Shown: positions 9,085 through 18,092, numbered from the stretch's first letter. The stretch is DNA of 64,000 nt from Vibrio sp. B1FLJ16 (GCF_905175385.1 NZ_HG992749.1:682001-746000); one strand, 5' to 3'. Notes: a model not told the origin generated them from the letters alone. Made by a program: numbers and translations.

Positions 9085-9193
9085 GTCACTTTTGACCTAC
9101 TAAAATGTTGGATTAGTCTTGCTTTGACCTAACGAATGTTGCGTCTTAAGTTTAAGCCTATGAATTAATTGCTTTTAACATTTTTGCAACATT
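9081..9193. promoter_or_regulatory. Repeats that could bind the sigma-54 activator
   Basis: An 8-bp inverted repeat GTAGGTCA/TGACCTAC (9081-9100) starts just before the regulator's stop codon and lacks a T-tract, so it is a poor terminator. TTTGACCTA recurs at 9091-9099 and 9123-9131. AATGTTG occurs at 9104-9110 and 9135-9141, with the reverse complement GCAACATT at 9186-9193. They lie roughly 20-140 bases upstream of the expected transcript start, where enhancer sites for a sigma-54 activator are expected. The function is inferred. Confidence 0.35.
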
Positions 9194-9209
9194 GGCATGC
9201 CGTTTGAAT
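9192..9209 (+). promoter_or_regulatory. Candidate sigma-54 (-24/-12) promoter of the ABC importer
   Basis: TGGCAT (9193-9198), five bases, then TTGA (9204-9207) matches the TGGCAC-N5-TTGC pattern with correct spacing. The GG of the -24 element is present; the -12 element has GA instead of GC. It lies directly downstream of a sigma-54 activator gene and about 55 bases before the importer's first start codon. Confidence 0.65.
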
Positions 9210-9262
9210 TGTCTAGATAAGAGTTTGATCTCTATACCTCTACAACGAAACGGAGTGCAATA

Positions 9263-10603
9263 ATGAAACAAGGAAACAAACTACTTTCACTGACTTTGGC
9301 TGTCAGTTTTGCGTTAGGCCCTAGCGCGGCGTTTGCAATGTCGGATAACAGTTTGGTTGTCGTCACCTCTTTTCCAACTGACGTGACAGACGTTTATAAA
9401 GCGGCGTTTGAGAAGAAATACCCTGAAGTCAAAGTAGAAATCCTATCGAAAAAGACCACCGCAGGGATCAAATACCTACAAGAAACTGCTTCAAAAAACC
9501 AAGCGGATATTTTCTGGGCGTCTGCCCCTGATGCGTTTGAAGTTCTGAAAGATAATCAGCTACTGGCTAAATATAACTCATCAGTTACTGGTATCCCTGA
9601 CAAAGTCGGCACTTTCCCAATCAATGATCCTGATGGTTATTATAAAGGCTTTGCACTGTCCGGCTACGGTATCATGTGGAATGAGCGCTATATGAAAGCG
9701 AAGAAGTTGCCGATACCAAAAGAGTGGGAAGATCTGGAAAATCCGATTTACCACAAACACATCGGTATGTCGGCACCATCACGCTCGGGTACTACCCACT
9801 TAACCGTCGAAGCGATCTTACAGGGTAAAGGTTGGCAAGAAGGTTGGGCGACGTTGAAGTCTATTTCCGGCAACTTTAAAACCGTAACTGAGCGTAGCTT
9901 TGGTGTGCCAGATGGCGTCAACAGTGGGTCATTCGGTTTAGGTATTGTAATTGACTTCTTCGGCTTATCTTCAAAAGCAACAGGCTTCCCTGTTGACTTC
10001 CATTACCCAACAGTTACTGCACTGGTGCCTGCAAACGTAGGCAAAATTAAGAACGCTCCAAATAATGAAGCGGCTGGCGCGTTTATCGACTTTCTTTTAT
10101 CTGAACAGGGGCAAGAGCTGCTACTGGATAAAAAGATCCAGCGTCTGCCTGTAAACCCTGCTGTTTACGCAAGCACGCCAGAAGGCTTCCCGAACCCGTT
10201 TACAGGGCAAAAGCTAGGTACTGTTGATTTCGATCTTGAGCTATCGAAGTCGCGTTATAACGTAGTCAACAGTCTGTTCGATGTCATGATCACTTACCGT
10301 CTCGACGAGCTACGAGAAGCGACTGATGTTATTGCAGAGGCGGAGCAAAAAGCCAAGCAGACAAGCAATACAGAAGCGCTTGATTTGGTGAATAAGGCAA
10401 AAGCTCTGATCAATGAAATGCCAATTACGGCTGAGCAAGCGAGCAATCCGGAATTCGCAGCCATCTTTACTAAGAAGCGCAAGAAAAAGACCGACACGGT
10501 TGGTGCTCGTCAAGCAGAAGTCGAACAAGATTGGGATAACAAAGTTGTTGCGAACTACAAGCAAGCGACTGAGCTAGCAGAGAAAGCACTCGAAATTTTG
10601 TAA
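9263..10603 (+). CDS. AfuA-like periplasmic solute-binding protein of the ABC importer
   Basis: 446 residues with a signal peptide ending AAFA (about residue 25). The fold is that of class II iron/sugar-phosphate binding proteins: VVVTSFPTDVTDVYKAAFEK at the N-terminus, ADIFWASAPD, APSRSGTTH, SGNFKTVTERSFGVPDG. It is clearly a paralogue of the protein encoded at 4557. It carries a further 130-150 residues of predicted helix after RYNVVNSLFDVM, making it much longer than AfuA/FbpA proteins (about 340 residues). It is the first gene of the importer behind the sigma-54-type promoter. A GGAG ribosome site precedes the ATG. The ligand is probably a phosphorylated compound by analogy with AfuA and PgtC; iron(III) was the older annotation for such proteins. 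Confidence 0.85.
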   Translation: MKQGNKLLSLTLAVSFALGPSAAFAMSDNSLVVVTSFPTDVTDVYKAAFEKKYPEVKVEILSKKTTAGIKYLQETASKNQADIFWASAPDAFEVLKDNQLLAKYNSSVTGIPDKVGTFPINDPDGYYKGFALSGYGIMWNERYMKAKKLPIPKEWEDLENPIYHKHIGMSAPSRSGTTHLTVEAILQGKGWQEGWATLKSISGNFKTVTERSFGVPDGVNSGSFGLGIVIDFFGLSSKATGFPVDFHYPTVTALVPANVGKIKNAPNNEAAGAFIDFLLSEQGQELLLDKKIQRLPVNPAVYASTPEGFPNPFTGQKLGTVDFDLELSKSRYNVVNSLFDVMITYRLDELREATDVIAEAEQKAKQTSNTEALDLVNKAKALINEMPITAEQASNPEFAAIFTKKRKKKTDTVGARQAEVEQDWDNKVVANYKQATELAEKALEIL

Positions 10604-10690
10604 TCCTCCTCTTTCCCCTTTATTAGCGACAGAGCGCCGTGATGATCGGCGCTCTAGGGGACTTTTTGACCTTTTAAACGGAGAATTCCA

Positions 10691-12439
10691 ATGAGTAGTG
10701 TTTCTCTACCTCAATCGAGTAAAACCGCAAGCAAAGAAAATAGCGGTTGGCTAAAGAAAATCCGGGAAGACTGGGGCTTGTACCTCAGTGCTGTGATTAT
10801 CGGGTTATTCATTTTGGTATTCTTGTTCATCCCTGTCATGAAGGTGATTTTTGTTGCCTTTCAAGACAGTGAGGGCAGTTTATCGCTAGTGAATTTTCAG
10901 GACTTCTTTAGTTCTAGTTTATTCCAAGAGTCTTTCTTCAATTCCTTTTACGTTGCGTTCATGTCGGTGATTGTTGCTTCTATCATTGCCATGCCGCTGG
11001 CATATTTTACCAGTCGTTTTGAGTTCAAAGGTACAGTTCTGATCCAAACGTTGGGTATTGTGCCATTGATCATGCCACCGTTTATCGGAGCGGTTGCGAT
11101 GCAATTGCTGTTTGGTGAAAACGGCACAATGAACCTGTTACTCTACGAGTATTTTGGTTTTACTATTCCGATAATGGAAGGGTTGAACGGAGTTATCTTT
11201 GTTCAGAGTGTCCACTACTTCCCGTTTATCTTGATTAATCTATCGGCGGCATTGCAGAACATTGATCGCTCGATGGAAGAGTCGGCGCAGTCTCTGGGCT
11301 CATCAGGGATTAAGTTATTCCGTAAAATTGTACTGCCTTTAGCGATGCCAGGTTATGTTGCAGGCGCATCGTTGGTGTTTGTCAAAGTCTTCGATGACTT
11401 GGGTACACCGCTATTGCTTAACGTGAATAACATGCTTGCACCGCAAGCATACTTACGGATCTCGTCTGTAGGCATCTCTGACCCAATGGGCTACGTGATA
11501 TCGGTTATTTTGGTGGCATTTTCTGTGTTTGCGCTTTGGGTCTCTTTCCTAGCTCTGAAAGGCAAAGACTATTCGACGACGCAAAAAGGCGGTGGTGGTT
11601 TATCTAAGCGCTCGCTACGTCCATTGGAATTGCTCGGCTGCTACGCCGTGATTGCACTAATTTTACTGCTTGTGTTAGCGCCACACTTCGCGTTGCTATT
11701 GTTATCATTCGGTACTATATGGTCATTTAGTCCTCTGCCGGATGCTTACACCCTAGAGCACTACTCAACGGCTATTACTCAAGCGTCGGATTTTATCACC
11801 AATACATTGCTCTATGCAGGACTGGCAGGGATCGTCGACGTCGTCCTTGGTACCGCGATTGCGTACTTAGTATGGCGAACCAAGATTGCAGGGCGTAAGT
11901 GGCTTGACTTTGGCGCTATGGCAGCGCTTGCGGTTCCTGGGGTTGTTCTCGGTATCGGTTATCTACGAACGTTCTACGATGTTGATCTACCGTTTGTCGG
12001 CTCTTCAATGGCGACGTGGTGGGGAATCATTGTTATTGCACTGGCGGTAAGACGTTTGCCGTATGCATTGCGCTCTTGTGTGGCTGCATTGCAGCAAGTG
12101 AGTCCATCACTTGAAGAAGCGTCGGAGAACTTAGGCGCTACTCGCTCAACCACCATCCGAAAAATTGTCGTACCACTGATGGCTGCCGGTATTCTTGCAG
12201 GCTTTGTCACCGCGTTTGCAACAGCAGCGGTAGAGCTGTCGGCAACCATTATGCTGGTTTCGCAAGAGTCTGATGCGCCACTCGCTTATGGTTTGTACTT
12301 GTTCATGCAAAGTGCAGCCGGACGAGGGCCGGGCGCGGCATTGGGGGTTATCGCTGTACTTATCGTCGGACTCGCAACCTATATATCCCACACAATTGTT
12401 GAACGTACGCGTCAGGCGCACGGTGTGAAAAGTCATTAA
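10691..12439 (+). CDS. ABC importer permease, two membrane halves fused in one chain
   Basis: 582 residues with two consecutive BPD_transp_1 modules of about six helices each, as in FbpB/AfuB permeases. Each half has the cytoplasmic EAA-type loop that contacts the ATPase: MEESAQSLGSSGIKLFRKIV near residue 195 and LEEASENLGATRSTTIRKIV near residue 474. A charged, presumably cytoplasmic tail of about 28 residues precedes the first helix. It lies 87 bases after the binding-protein gene and 16 bases before the ATPase gene and is almost certainly co-transcribed with both. Together they form an inner-membrane importer. Confidence 0.9.
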   Translation: MSSVSLPQSSKTASKENSGWLKKIREDWGLYLSAVIIGLFILVFLFIPVMKVIFVAFQDSEGSLSLVNFQDFFSSSLFQESFFNSFYVAFMSVIVASIIAMPLAYFTSRFEFKGTVLIQTLGIVPLIMPPFIGAVAMQLLFGENGTMNLLLYEYFGFTIPIMEGLNGVIFVQSVHYFPFILINLSAALQNIDRSMEESAQSLGSSGIKLFRKIVLPLAMPGYVAGASLVFVKVFDDLGTPLLLNVNNMLAPQAYLRISSVGISDPMGYVISVILVAFSVFALWVSFLALKGKDYSTTQKGGGGLSKRSLRPLELLGCYAVIALILLLVLAPHFALLLLSFGTIWSFSPLPDAYTLEHYSTAITQASDFITNTLLYAGLAGIVDVVLGTAIAYLVWRTKIAGRKWLDFGAMAALAVPGVVLGIGYLRTFYDVDLPFVGSSMATWWGIIVIALAVRRLPYALRSCVAALQQVSPSLEEASENLGATRSTTIRKIVVPLMAAGILAGFVTAFATAAVELSATIMLVSQESDAPLAYGLYLFMQSAAGRGPGAALGVIAVLIVGLATYISHTIVERTRQAHGVKSH

Positions 12440-12455
12440 CAGAAGGATTTTTAAA

Positions 12456-13535
12456 ATGAGTTTAGGAAACACAGAACAAGTGGGAATCTCGATTGAGAAC
12501 TTAACCCTTTCTTTTGGTGATACAGAAGTGCTGAAAGGTGTGAATCTCGACATTAAACCCGGTGAGTTCTTTGCATTTTTGGGCCCTTCTGGTTCTGGTA
12601 AGTCTACATTGTTGCGAGCGATTGCGGGCTTTGGCCCGACACCACAGGGTAAGATCTTGCTTGGTGACGAAAATGTTATCTCACAGCCGCCGTGGAAGCG
12701 TAACGTAGGTATGGTGTTCCAGAGTTATGCACTGTGGCCGCATATGACGGTGAGACAGAATGTGGCTTACGGTCTGGAGGAACGCAAGGTATCTAAACCG
12801 GAGATTAAACGTCGTGTCGATGATGCGCTTAATCTGGTTGGTTTGTATCACCTTGCAGACCGACGACCGTCACAGTTGTCGGGTGGTCAGCAGCAACGTG
12901 TTGCTATTGCACGTACTGTGGTTGTCGAACCACGTGTACTTCTGCTTGACGAACCATTATCTAACCTGGATGCAAACTTGAGAGAGCAGATGCGTAGAGA
13001 TTTGTTGGAACTTCAAAGACAACTCGGACTTACCACCATTTTTGTCACCCATGATCAGGAAGAGGCGAATACGATATCGGATCGTATTGCGGTATTGGAT
13101 CAGGGCGTTATTCAGCAAGTGGGCGAACCTATGGAGCTTTACGACAATCCAGCCAATAAGTTTGTTGCAGACTTTCTTGGTACCGCGAATGTGTTGAATG
13201 GTCGAGTAGAGAAGAGCGTTGATGGTACTCATTTTGTTTCGGATAAGGGGATTCGCTTCTCTTATGATGCAAAAGAGCAGAAAGAGGTATCACTGATCTT
13301 CCGACCACAGAGCTTAGAAATTAGTCATGGGAGTTCAGAAGAGGGTAGCATTCAGCTAGAAGGTAAGGTGATACACCGTGAATTTTTAGGCCATTTAGTT
13401 CGCTACGGAGTTGATGTTAGTGGGACAACGCTGATGGTTGATGACTCTCATTTACGGGGCGCGCAACATTATGCGAACGGATCTGTTATTAACCTAGCGC
13501 TGAAAGCTGAAGAAATCGTTGCTTTATCAGACTAA
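12456..13535 (+). CDS. ABC importer ATPase (AfuC/FbpC/PotA type)
   Basis: 359 residues. Walker A GPSGSGKS at 43-50, Q-loop Gln89, signature LSGGQQQRVA from 141, Walker B VLLLDE at 161-166 and a D-loop SNLD are all intact. The C-terminal ~120 residues are a TOBE-type regulatory domain, as usual for the MalK/FbpC branch. The start ATG follows AGAAGGATTTTTAAA. It drives uptake by the fused permease and is the last gene of the importer. No strong terminator is visible after it; transcription may run toward the convergent tmRNA terminator. Confidence 0.92.
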   Translation: MSLGNTEQVGISIENLTLSFGDTEVLKGVNLDIKPGEFFAFLGPSGSGKSTLLRAIAGFGPTPQGKILLGDENVISQPPWKRNVGMVFQSYALWPHMTVRQNVAYGLEERKVSKPEIKRRVDDALNLVGLYHLADRRPSQLSGGQQQRVAIARTVVVEPRVLLLDEPLSNLDANLREQMRRDLLELQRQLGLTTIFVTHDQEEANTISDRIAVLDQGVIQQVGEPMELYDNPANKFVADFLGTANVLNGRVEKSVDGTHFVSDKGIRFSYDAKEQKEVSLIFRPQSLEISHGSSEEGSIQLEGKVIHREFLGHLVRYGVDVSGTTLMVDDSHLRGAQHYANGSVINLALKAEEIVALSD

Positions 13536-13855
13536 TAGCAGAGTTATTCACACGGTTATAATAATCAGGTCAATCCAGAGATAAGCAGATCAGGAGTCAT
13601 CGCCCTTTGCATATGTTTAGTTTTGAGATGTAAATCTGGTCATTAACTATGGAATTGCTCGATTTTACAAAGTAGTTACCGGATTGGATTACTGTCGATA
13701 AGTGTTTGAACAGTAAGAGCTAGAATACTCTTTGTGAAAATAAAGCGAAAAAAATCGCTCAAGGTTACGTTCAGGCTTTAAATGCAAGAAACCCCGCTAA
13801 AGCAATGCTCTAGCGGGGTTCCTGAAACGTCCGAAGACGTCTACATACGCGTATT
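13536..13855. other. Intergenic region downstream of ssrA
   Basis: 320 bases between the importer ATPase and the 3' end of tmRNA. The only clear element is the tmRNA terminator (13787-13822). A tiny AGCGA/TCGCT hairpin at 13744-13759 lacks a proper tail. No integrase gene or second copy of the tmRNA 3' end is seen, although this is a known island insertion site in V. cholerae. Confidence 0.6.
13787..13822 (-). terminator. Rho-independent terminator of ssrA
   Basis: AACCCCGCTA (13790-13799) pairs with TAGCGGGGTT (13811-13820), with an inner AGC/GCT pairing in the loop. On the minus strand the stem is followed by TTTCTT. It lies 36 bases beyond the CCA end of tmRNA. Confidence 0.85.
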
Positions 13856-14223
13856 TGGTGGAGCTGGCGGGAGTTGAACCCGCGTCCGAAAACCTTTCAT
13901 CATTGGTACTACATGCTTAGTCGATCTTTAAATTCACCACCCACCTGCGAACCGACACGCTAATGAATGACTATCCTGAATTATAATTCGCCTTTCATCT
14001 CTCAGGCGGGAGAATCCGGGCTAGCGCGTTTGGGTTTGATCTCTCGTTATTCCCCGTCTTACGTGCGGAAGCTAGGGCGAGAGAGCTCTGAGCAGGGTAT
14101 TAAGCTGCTAGTGCGTAGTTTTCGTCGTTTGCGACTATTTTTTTGCGGTTTGTTAACGAGGCCTACCGCACCTCGGCATGCACCTCAGACTTCTGAATTC
14201 CCGTCGAATCCTAAATCAGCCCC
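13856..14223 (-). ncRNA. ssrA: Transfer-messenger RNA (tmRNA)
   Basis: 368 nucleotides, the usual size for Vibrio. The 5' end is GGGGCTGATTTAGG (from 14223) and the 3' end is the tRNA-Ala-like arm with the T-loop GTTCAACTCCCGCC and terminal CCA (13856-13858). The internal reading frame at 14100-14132 encodes the tag ANDENYALAA followed by TAA. tmRNA works with SmpB, encoded just upstream on the same strand, to free stalled ribosomes and mark the unfinished protein for proteolysis. In V. cholerae the 3' end of this gene is the attachment site of the TCP island; here the site appears unoccupied. Confidence 0.97.
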
Positions 14224-14237
14224 AAGGTATTGTTCGC

Positions 14238-14265
14238 ATAGTAACAGAAAAGCTTTAACTGTCCA
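14238..14265 (-). promoter_or_regulatory. Candidate sigma-70 promoter of ssrA
   Basis: Read on the minus strand: TGGACA (14265-14260), a 16-base spacer, TACTAT (14243-14238). This would start a transcript a few bases before the mature tmRNA 5' end, consistent with a short leader removed by RNase P. Confidence 0.5.
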
Positions 14266-14290
14266 GCACTATGCGTTTAAGTGGTCAAGA

Positions 14291-14776
14291 TTAACGCAGC
14301 GCGCTCTTCATTACACGTGCTTTTTCTCTTGCCCAATCTTTTTCTTTTAGATCCGTACGCTTATCGTGCAGCTTTTTACCTTTTGCTACGCCGACTTTTA
14401 GTTTCACCCAAGAGCGAGACCAGTACAGAGAAAGTGCCGTCAACGTCATACCTTCTCGGTTCACACGTCCAAGCAGGTTATCGAGCTCACGACGACTCAT
14501 AAGTAATTTACGCACACGGGTAGGGTTCGCCACTACGTGTGTCGATGCCTGATTCAAAGGAGTGATTGTCATGCCACTCACAAAGGCTTCACCGTCACGC
14601 ATGAATACGTAACTTTCAGAAATATTGGCTTTACCTTGGCGAAGGGCTTTCACTTCCCAACCTTGGAGCTCCATGCCAGCTTCGATTTCATCTTCGATGA
14701 AATATTCGTGGCGAGCTTTTTTGTTCAGCGCGATAGTGTTACTACCCGCTTTTTGCTTTGATTTTTTCTTTGCCAT
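14291..14776 (-). CDS. smpB: SsrA-binding protein SmpB
   Basis: 161 residues, full length for the family (E. coli about 160). The N-terminus [20 protein letters not shown] and the core [20 protein letters not shown] are characteristic. The basic C-terminal tail ([20 protein letters not shown]) is the part that enters the vacant ribosomal A site and mRNA channel. SmpB binds the tRNA-like part of tmRNA and is needed for trans-translation. It lies 67 bases upstream of ssrA on the same strand. It is divergent from ratA, with 118 bases between the two starts. Confidence 0.97.
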   Translation of the reverse strand: MAKKKSKQKAGSNTIALNKKARHEYFIEDEIEAGMELQGWEVKALRQGKANISESYVFMRDGEAFVSGMTITPLNQASTHVVANPTRVRKLLMSRRELDNLLGRVNREGMTLTALSLYWSRSWVKLKVGVAKGKKLHDKRTDLKEKDWAREKARVMKSALR

Positions 14777-14894
14777 AGTGGGCTCATTATACGGCTTGGA
14801 TATCGGTTAGGAAATCCTTTTATTTGCGCAATCGCGGAATAAAAGTAAAATTGCTTCTCGCTTTTTATATGGATAGGTATCGATAGGAGTAAGT

Positions 14895-15338
14895 ATGAAG
14901 CAAATCAGCCGTTCCGCATTAGTGTCATTTAGTGCTGAGCAGATGTTTGATCTGGTCAATGATGTTGCTAAGTACCCAGAGTTTCTGCCTGGTTGTTCTG
15001 GTTCGAGAATAATTGACACTTCGAGTTATGGCATGGTGGCTTCTGTCGATGTGGCGAAAGCCGGTATCAGTAAGACTTTTACCACATCCAATGAACTTAT
15101 TCCCGGTGAGTCAATCATGATGAACCTGGTTGACGGCCCTTTTAAGACGTTGCGAGGCGGCTGGTTTTTTACCGCGTTGGATGAGCAGGCATGTAAAGTT
15201 GAGCTTAAACTTGAGTTTGAGTTCTCAAGTAAAATGATCGAAATGGCTTTTGGTAAAATCTTTAATGAGCTGACGAGCAATATGGTTAATGCATTTACTA
15301 AACGCGCGAAACAGGTATACGAGTGTTATGAGTATTGA
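14895..15338 (+). CDS. ratA: RatA/PasT family START-domain protein
   Basis: 147 residues of the polyketide cyclase/START-like fold, matching E. coli RatA (YfjG/PasT): [20 protein letters not shown] near the N-terminus and [14 protein letters not shown] in the middle. In E. coli it associates with the 50S subunit and was described as blocking subunit joining; homologues are also related to the coenzyme-Q-binding protein Coq10. The ATG is preceded by AGGAG seven bases away. The last 11 bases overlap rnfH (pasI), so the pair is translationally coupled. The toxin role is debated and not shown by sequence. Confidence 0.93.
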   Translation: MKQISRSALVSFSAEQMFDLVNDVAKYPEFLPGCSGSRIIDTSSYGMVASVDVAKAGISKTFTTSNELIPGESIMMNLVDGPFKTLRGGWFFTALDEQACKVELKLEFEFSSKMIEMAFGKIFNELTSNMVNAFTKRAKQVYECYEY

Positions 15339-15681
15339 ATCAGACATGATTCATGTTGAGGTTGTTTACGCCTTACCACATGAACAGCGTGTATTTAATT
15401 TAGTTGTGAACAAGCACGAGACCGTAGAAGAAATTATCCGTAAATCTGGTGTGCTGGAGCTGTATCCGGAAATTGATTTATCTAAGAACAAAGTCGGTGT
15501 ATTCAGCCGTAATGTAAAGTTAGATGCGACAGTTCGTGACAGAGACAGGATCGAGATTTATCGTCCATTACTTGCTGATCCTAAAGAGATTCGCCGAAAA
15601 CGTGCAGAACAAGCGAAAGCTGCAGGCAACGCAGATCCGGTTACGGGTGGGAAGCCTAGCGCTTTACGTAAGAGTGACTGA
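15328..15681 (+). CDS. rnfH: RnfH/PasI family ubiquitin-fold protein
   Basis: 117 residues from the ATG at 15328; an upstream in-frame ATG at 15289 would lie deeper inside ratA and add an unrelated N-terminus. The sequence [20 protein letters not shown] starts a small beta-grasp (UPF0125/RnfH) domain. The segment [20 protein letters not shown] is the family hallmark. It has been described as the antitoxin-like partner (PasI) of RatA/PasT and also named from a link to rnf electron transport genes. The 11-base overlap with ratA is conserved in enterobacteria. Confidence 0.93.
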   Translation: MSIESDMIHVEVVYALPHEQRVFNLVVNKHETVEEIIRKSGVLELYPEIDLSKNKVGVFSRNVKLDATVRDRDRIEIYRPLLADPKEIRRKRAEQAKAAGNADPVTGGKPSALRKSD

Positions 15682-15707
15682 TTCTTTTTTAGCTAATGAC
15701 TATTATA

Positions 15708-15728
15708 AACCTCCCGTCGGGAGGTTTT
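15708..15728 (+). terminator. Terminator of ratA-rnfH
   Basis: AACCTCCC (15708-15715) pairs perfectly with GGGAGGTT (15719-15726) around a GTC loop. A short T-run follows. Confidence 0.8.
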
Positions 15729-15775
15729 CCGTTCTTGGAAAGGACGGGAAATGGAAAAAGGTCTATGTAGTGATA

Positions 15776-15799
15776 ATAAAAACCTCCTAAGAAGGAGGC
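15776..15799 (-). terminator. Terminator of bamE
   Basis: On the minus strand GCCTCCTT, a short loop and AGGAGG are followed by TTTTTATT. It lies about 30 bases past the bamE stop and faces the ratA-rnfH terminator. Confidence 0.75.
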
Positions 15800-15828
15800 T
15801 TTAAGAATACTTGCACAATAAAGGTTGT

Positions 15829-16188
15829 TTACTGAATCTGCTCGTAAAACTCATCGCTTTTCGGGAAGTCACCACTGATTTCAGCAAGTGTACCCTGGTC
15901 ATTGAAGTTAACAACAAGGTCTTTCTGGACTGAGTCACCGTGTCCAGGGGTGTGATGGTATATGTAATACCATGTGTCAGGATAACCGTTTTCGATAAGC
16001 ATTGGCGATCCAAGTACGAAGCGAACCTGTGCTTTAGTCATCCCAAACTTTAATTTATCTACCGCACTTTGTTCTACATAGTTGCCTTGGTTGATATCAA
16101 TGCGATAAACCAATTTTTCTAATACCGAACATCCTGTCAGCAATGTCATTGCTAATGGTACGGCAACTAACCACTTCTTTAATTGCAT
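15829..16188 (-). CDS. bamE: Outer membrane assembly lipoprotein BamE (SmpA)
   Basis: 119 residues. A lipoprotein signal peptide ends in the lipobox LTGC, with Cys20 as the acylated residue. The mature part has the SmpA/OmlA fold, with [20 protein letters not shown] and the [10 protein letters not shown] segment that are family signatures. BamE is a peripheral lipoprotein of the BAM complex that inserts beta-barrel proteins into the outer membrane. The gene is monocistronic on the minus strand, with its own terminator, next to recN as in other Vibrio and enterobacteria. Confidence 0.96.
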   Translation of the reverse strand: MQLKKWLVAVPLAMTLLTGCSVLEKLVYRIDINQGNYVEQSAVDKLKFGMTKAQVRFVLGSPMLIENGYPDTWYYIYHHTPGHGDSVQKDLVVNFNDQGTLAEISGDFPKSDEFYEQIQ

Positions 16189-16391
16189 ATTAATTTCTTA
16201 CTAACCTTTAAAATACTGAGCTGATAATAAACAAGCTCGACGCAGATGTAAAAGCTAAGCGTCGTATCGTAGGGAATCTGACAACGAATTTTGAGTTGAG
16301 TTGCATTTATTGCCAACGATTTACTCATGTTCGCTGTGAAGGGAACATTTAAGCCCGCATAAAAGGTAGTTTAAGTTGAAGGGATTAACAA

Positions 16392-16424
16392 AGAGCCGCG
16401 ATTTTTTTAGCGGCTCTGTTTGCT
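16392..16424 (-). terminator. Terminator of recN
   Basis: AGAGCCGC (16392-16399) pairs with GCGGCTCT (16410-16417). On the minus strand the stem is followed by TTTGTT. It lies ten bases past the recN stop. Confidence 0.75.
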
Positions 16425-16427
16425 GAT

Positions 16428-18092
16428 TTATGCGGCGATCAGTAACTCTTTGGCATTAGCCAGAGTTGAGTCTGTGATCTGGCTTCCGCCAAGCAGGCGA
16501 GCTAATTCTGCCACACGTTGTTGTTCATCCAGCGTGTTCATTTGGGTTTCTGTTTGTCCCTTTTTGGTCTGCTTCGCGACAAACATTTGTTGATGTCCAC
16601 AACCTGCCACTTGAGGGAGGTGAGTCACACACAACACCTGAGTCGACTCACCAAGTTTACGTAGCATCTTGCCAACAACGGCTGCGGTCGGGCCGCTGAT
16701 ACCTACGTCTACTTCATCGAAAATCAGGCTAGGGGTATCAACCTTCTGAGCCGTGATAACCTGAATGGCTAGCGAAATACGTGACAGCTCACCACCAGAG
16801 GCGACTTTCGCAATTGGCTGCAAAGGCTGGCCAGGGTTCGTTGAAACCAGGAAGCAAACACTGTCCATACCTAGTGGAGAAGGGTGGGCATTCTCGTTAT
16901 TTACTTCAATGCTAAACACAGCTTTTTCCATGCTTAGTTCATGCATACTCTGGGAAATAAGCTTATTCAGCTCTTTTGCGTAACGGCTGCGTGATTTATG
17001 CAGTTTCTCTGCTGAGTTTAAGAAGCTTTGGTATTTTTGTTCTACTTCCTGAGCTAGCTCATCGAGTCGTTCATCCGAACAATCGAGGGCTTCGATTTGC
17101 GCCAATAGCTCTTGATGGTGTTGGTAAAGCTCTTCTGGCATGACATGGTGCTTACGGGCCATCGACATGACCTTGGAAAAGCGCTCTTCAACGTAAGCCA
17201 TTCGACCAGGATCGACATCAATGCCATCAAGGTAACTGCGCAGCTCGTTGTTGGTTTCTTCCAGTTGAATCATTGCTTCCGCCAACATGTTTGGCAGCTC
17301 AGACAGTTTGTCGTCCAGTTCAGCTAACTGAATCAGGGAGTGATTGGCTGATTGCAAAATACCAAGCGCATTGACTTCTTCACCTTCGTAAATAAGCTCG
17401 ATGGCTTGCTGACAGGTAGCGGCGAGCTCACCACTGTTGGACAGACGTTTGTGTTCTTGTTCGAGTTCTGCAAATTCTTCTTCACCTAGTGATAACTCAT
17501 TCAGTTCTTTGATTTGGTATTCCAGCAATTGCTTTTGCGCCTGGTTCTGCTGACTGTTTTCTTTTAGCTGTTTAAGGTTGTTGTCTGCCTGACGCCAGTG
17601 CTGGTATGCACTTCTGGTGCTTTTCAGCAAATTTAGATGTCCAGCATACTGATCCAGCATTGCCATTTGATGATCGCTCTTCATTAACTGGTGATGAGCA
17701 TGTTGTCCATGAATATTAATTAAAAGCTGCCCGAGAGATTTTAACTGTGAAAGGGGGACAGGGCTGCCATTGATGAAGGCTCTTGAGCGACCTTCTTTTG
17801 TGATGATGCGACGCAGAATACACTCAGTACCATCAAGTAGGTCATTGTCTTCAAGCCAACGTGTAGCATGCAGGTTGTTATCCAGTAAAAATGCAGCGCT
17901 TACCTCGGTTTTTTCTTCACCTTGTCGAACCATGCCCGCATCTGCACGGCCACCTAAGCAGAGTCCCAAGGCATCGATAGCAATAGATTTACCCGCGCCT
18001 GTTTCACCTGTAATGGTAGTCATTCCTTTAGAAAGCTCGAGTTGTAAAGACTTAACAATTGCAAAATTATTAACACTTAGATGAGCCAGCAT
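16428..18092 (-). CDS. recN: DNA repair ATPase RecN
   Basis: 554 residues, normal length. RecN is an SMC-like ATPase for double-strand break repair. Visible parts: [13 protein letters not shown] start, Walker A GETGAGKS near residue 30, long coiled-coil arms (about 150-380), the ABC signature region [15 protein letters not shown], and Walker [13 protein letters not shown]. The gene is under direct SOS control: two LexA boxes lie 27-68 bases upstream of the start codon. RecN is one of the earliest and strongest SOS genes in related bacteria, and a double operator fits that. Monocistronic with its own terminator. Confidence 0.97.
   Translation of the reverse strand: MLAHLSVNNFAIVKSLQLELSKGMTTITGETGAGKSIAIDALGLCLGGRADAGMVRQGEEKTEVSAAFLLDNNLHATRWLEDNDLLDGTECILRRIITKEGRSRAFINGSPVPLSQLKSLGQLLINIHGQHAHHQLMKSDHQMAMLDQYAGHLNLLKSTRSAYQHWRQADNNLKQLKENSQQNQAQKQLLEYQIKELNELSLGEEEFAELEQEHKRLSNSGELAATCQQAIELIYEGEEVNALGILQSANHSLIQLAELDDKLSELPNMLAEAMIQLEETNNELRSYLDGIDVDPGRMAYVEERFSKVMSMARKHHVMPEELYQHHQELLAQIEALDCSDERLDELAQEVEQKYQSFLNSAEKLHKSRSRYAKELNKLISQSMHELSMEKAVFSIEVNNENAHPSPLGMDSVCFLVSTNPGQPLQPIAKVASGGELSRISLAIQVITAQKVDTPSLIFDEVDVGISGPTAAVVGKMLRKLGESTQVLCVTHLPQVAGCGHQQMFVAKQTKKGQTETQMNTLDEQQRVAELARLLGGSQITDSTLANAKELLIAA

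Noticed and set aside
13741..13760. AGCGA/TCGCT hairpin after the importer ATPase gene
   Set aside because: A stem of five pairs without a T-tract is too weak to call a terminator.
13856..13930. tRNA-Ala-like 3' end
   Set aside because: It is the acceptor/T-arm of tmRNA, not a separate tRNA gene.
13967..14350. 127-codon plus-strand ORF across the tmRNA region
   Set aside because: It is antisense to ssrA and smpB; the tmRNA ends, tag and length are unambiguous.
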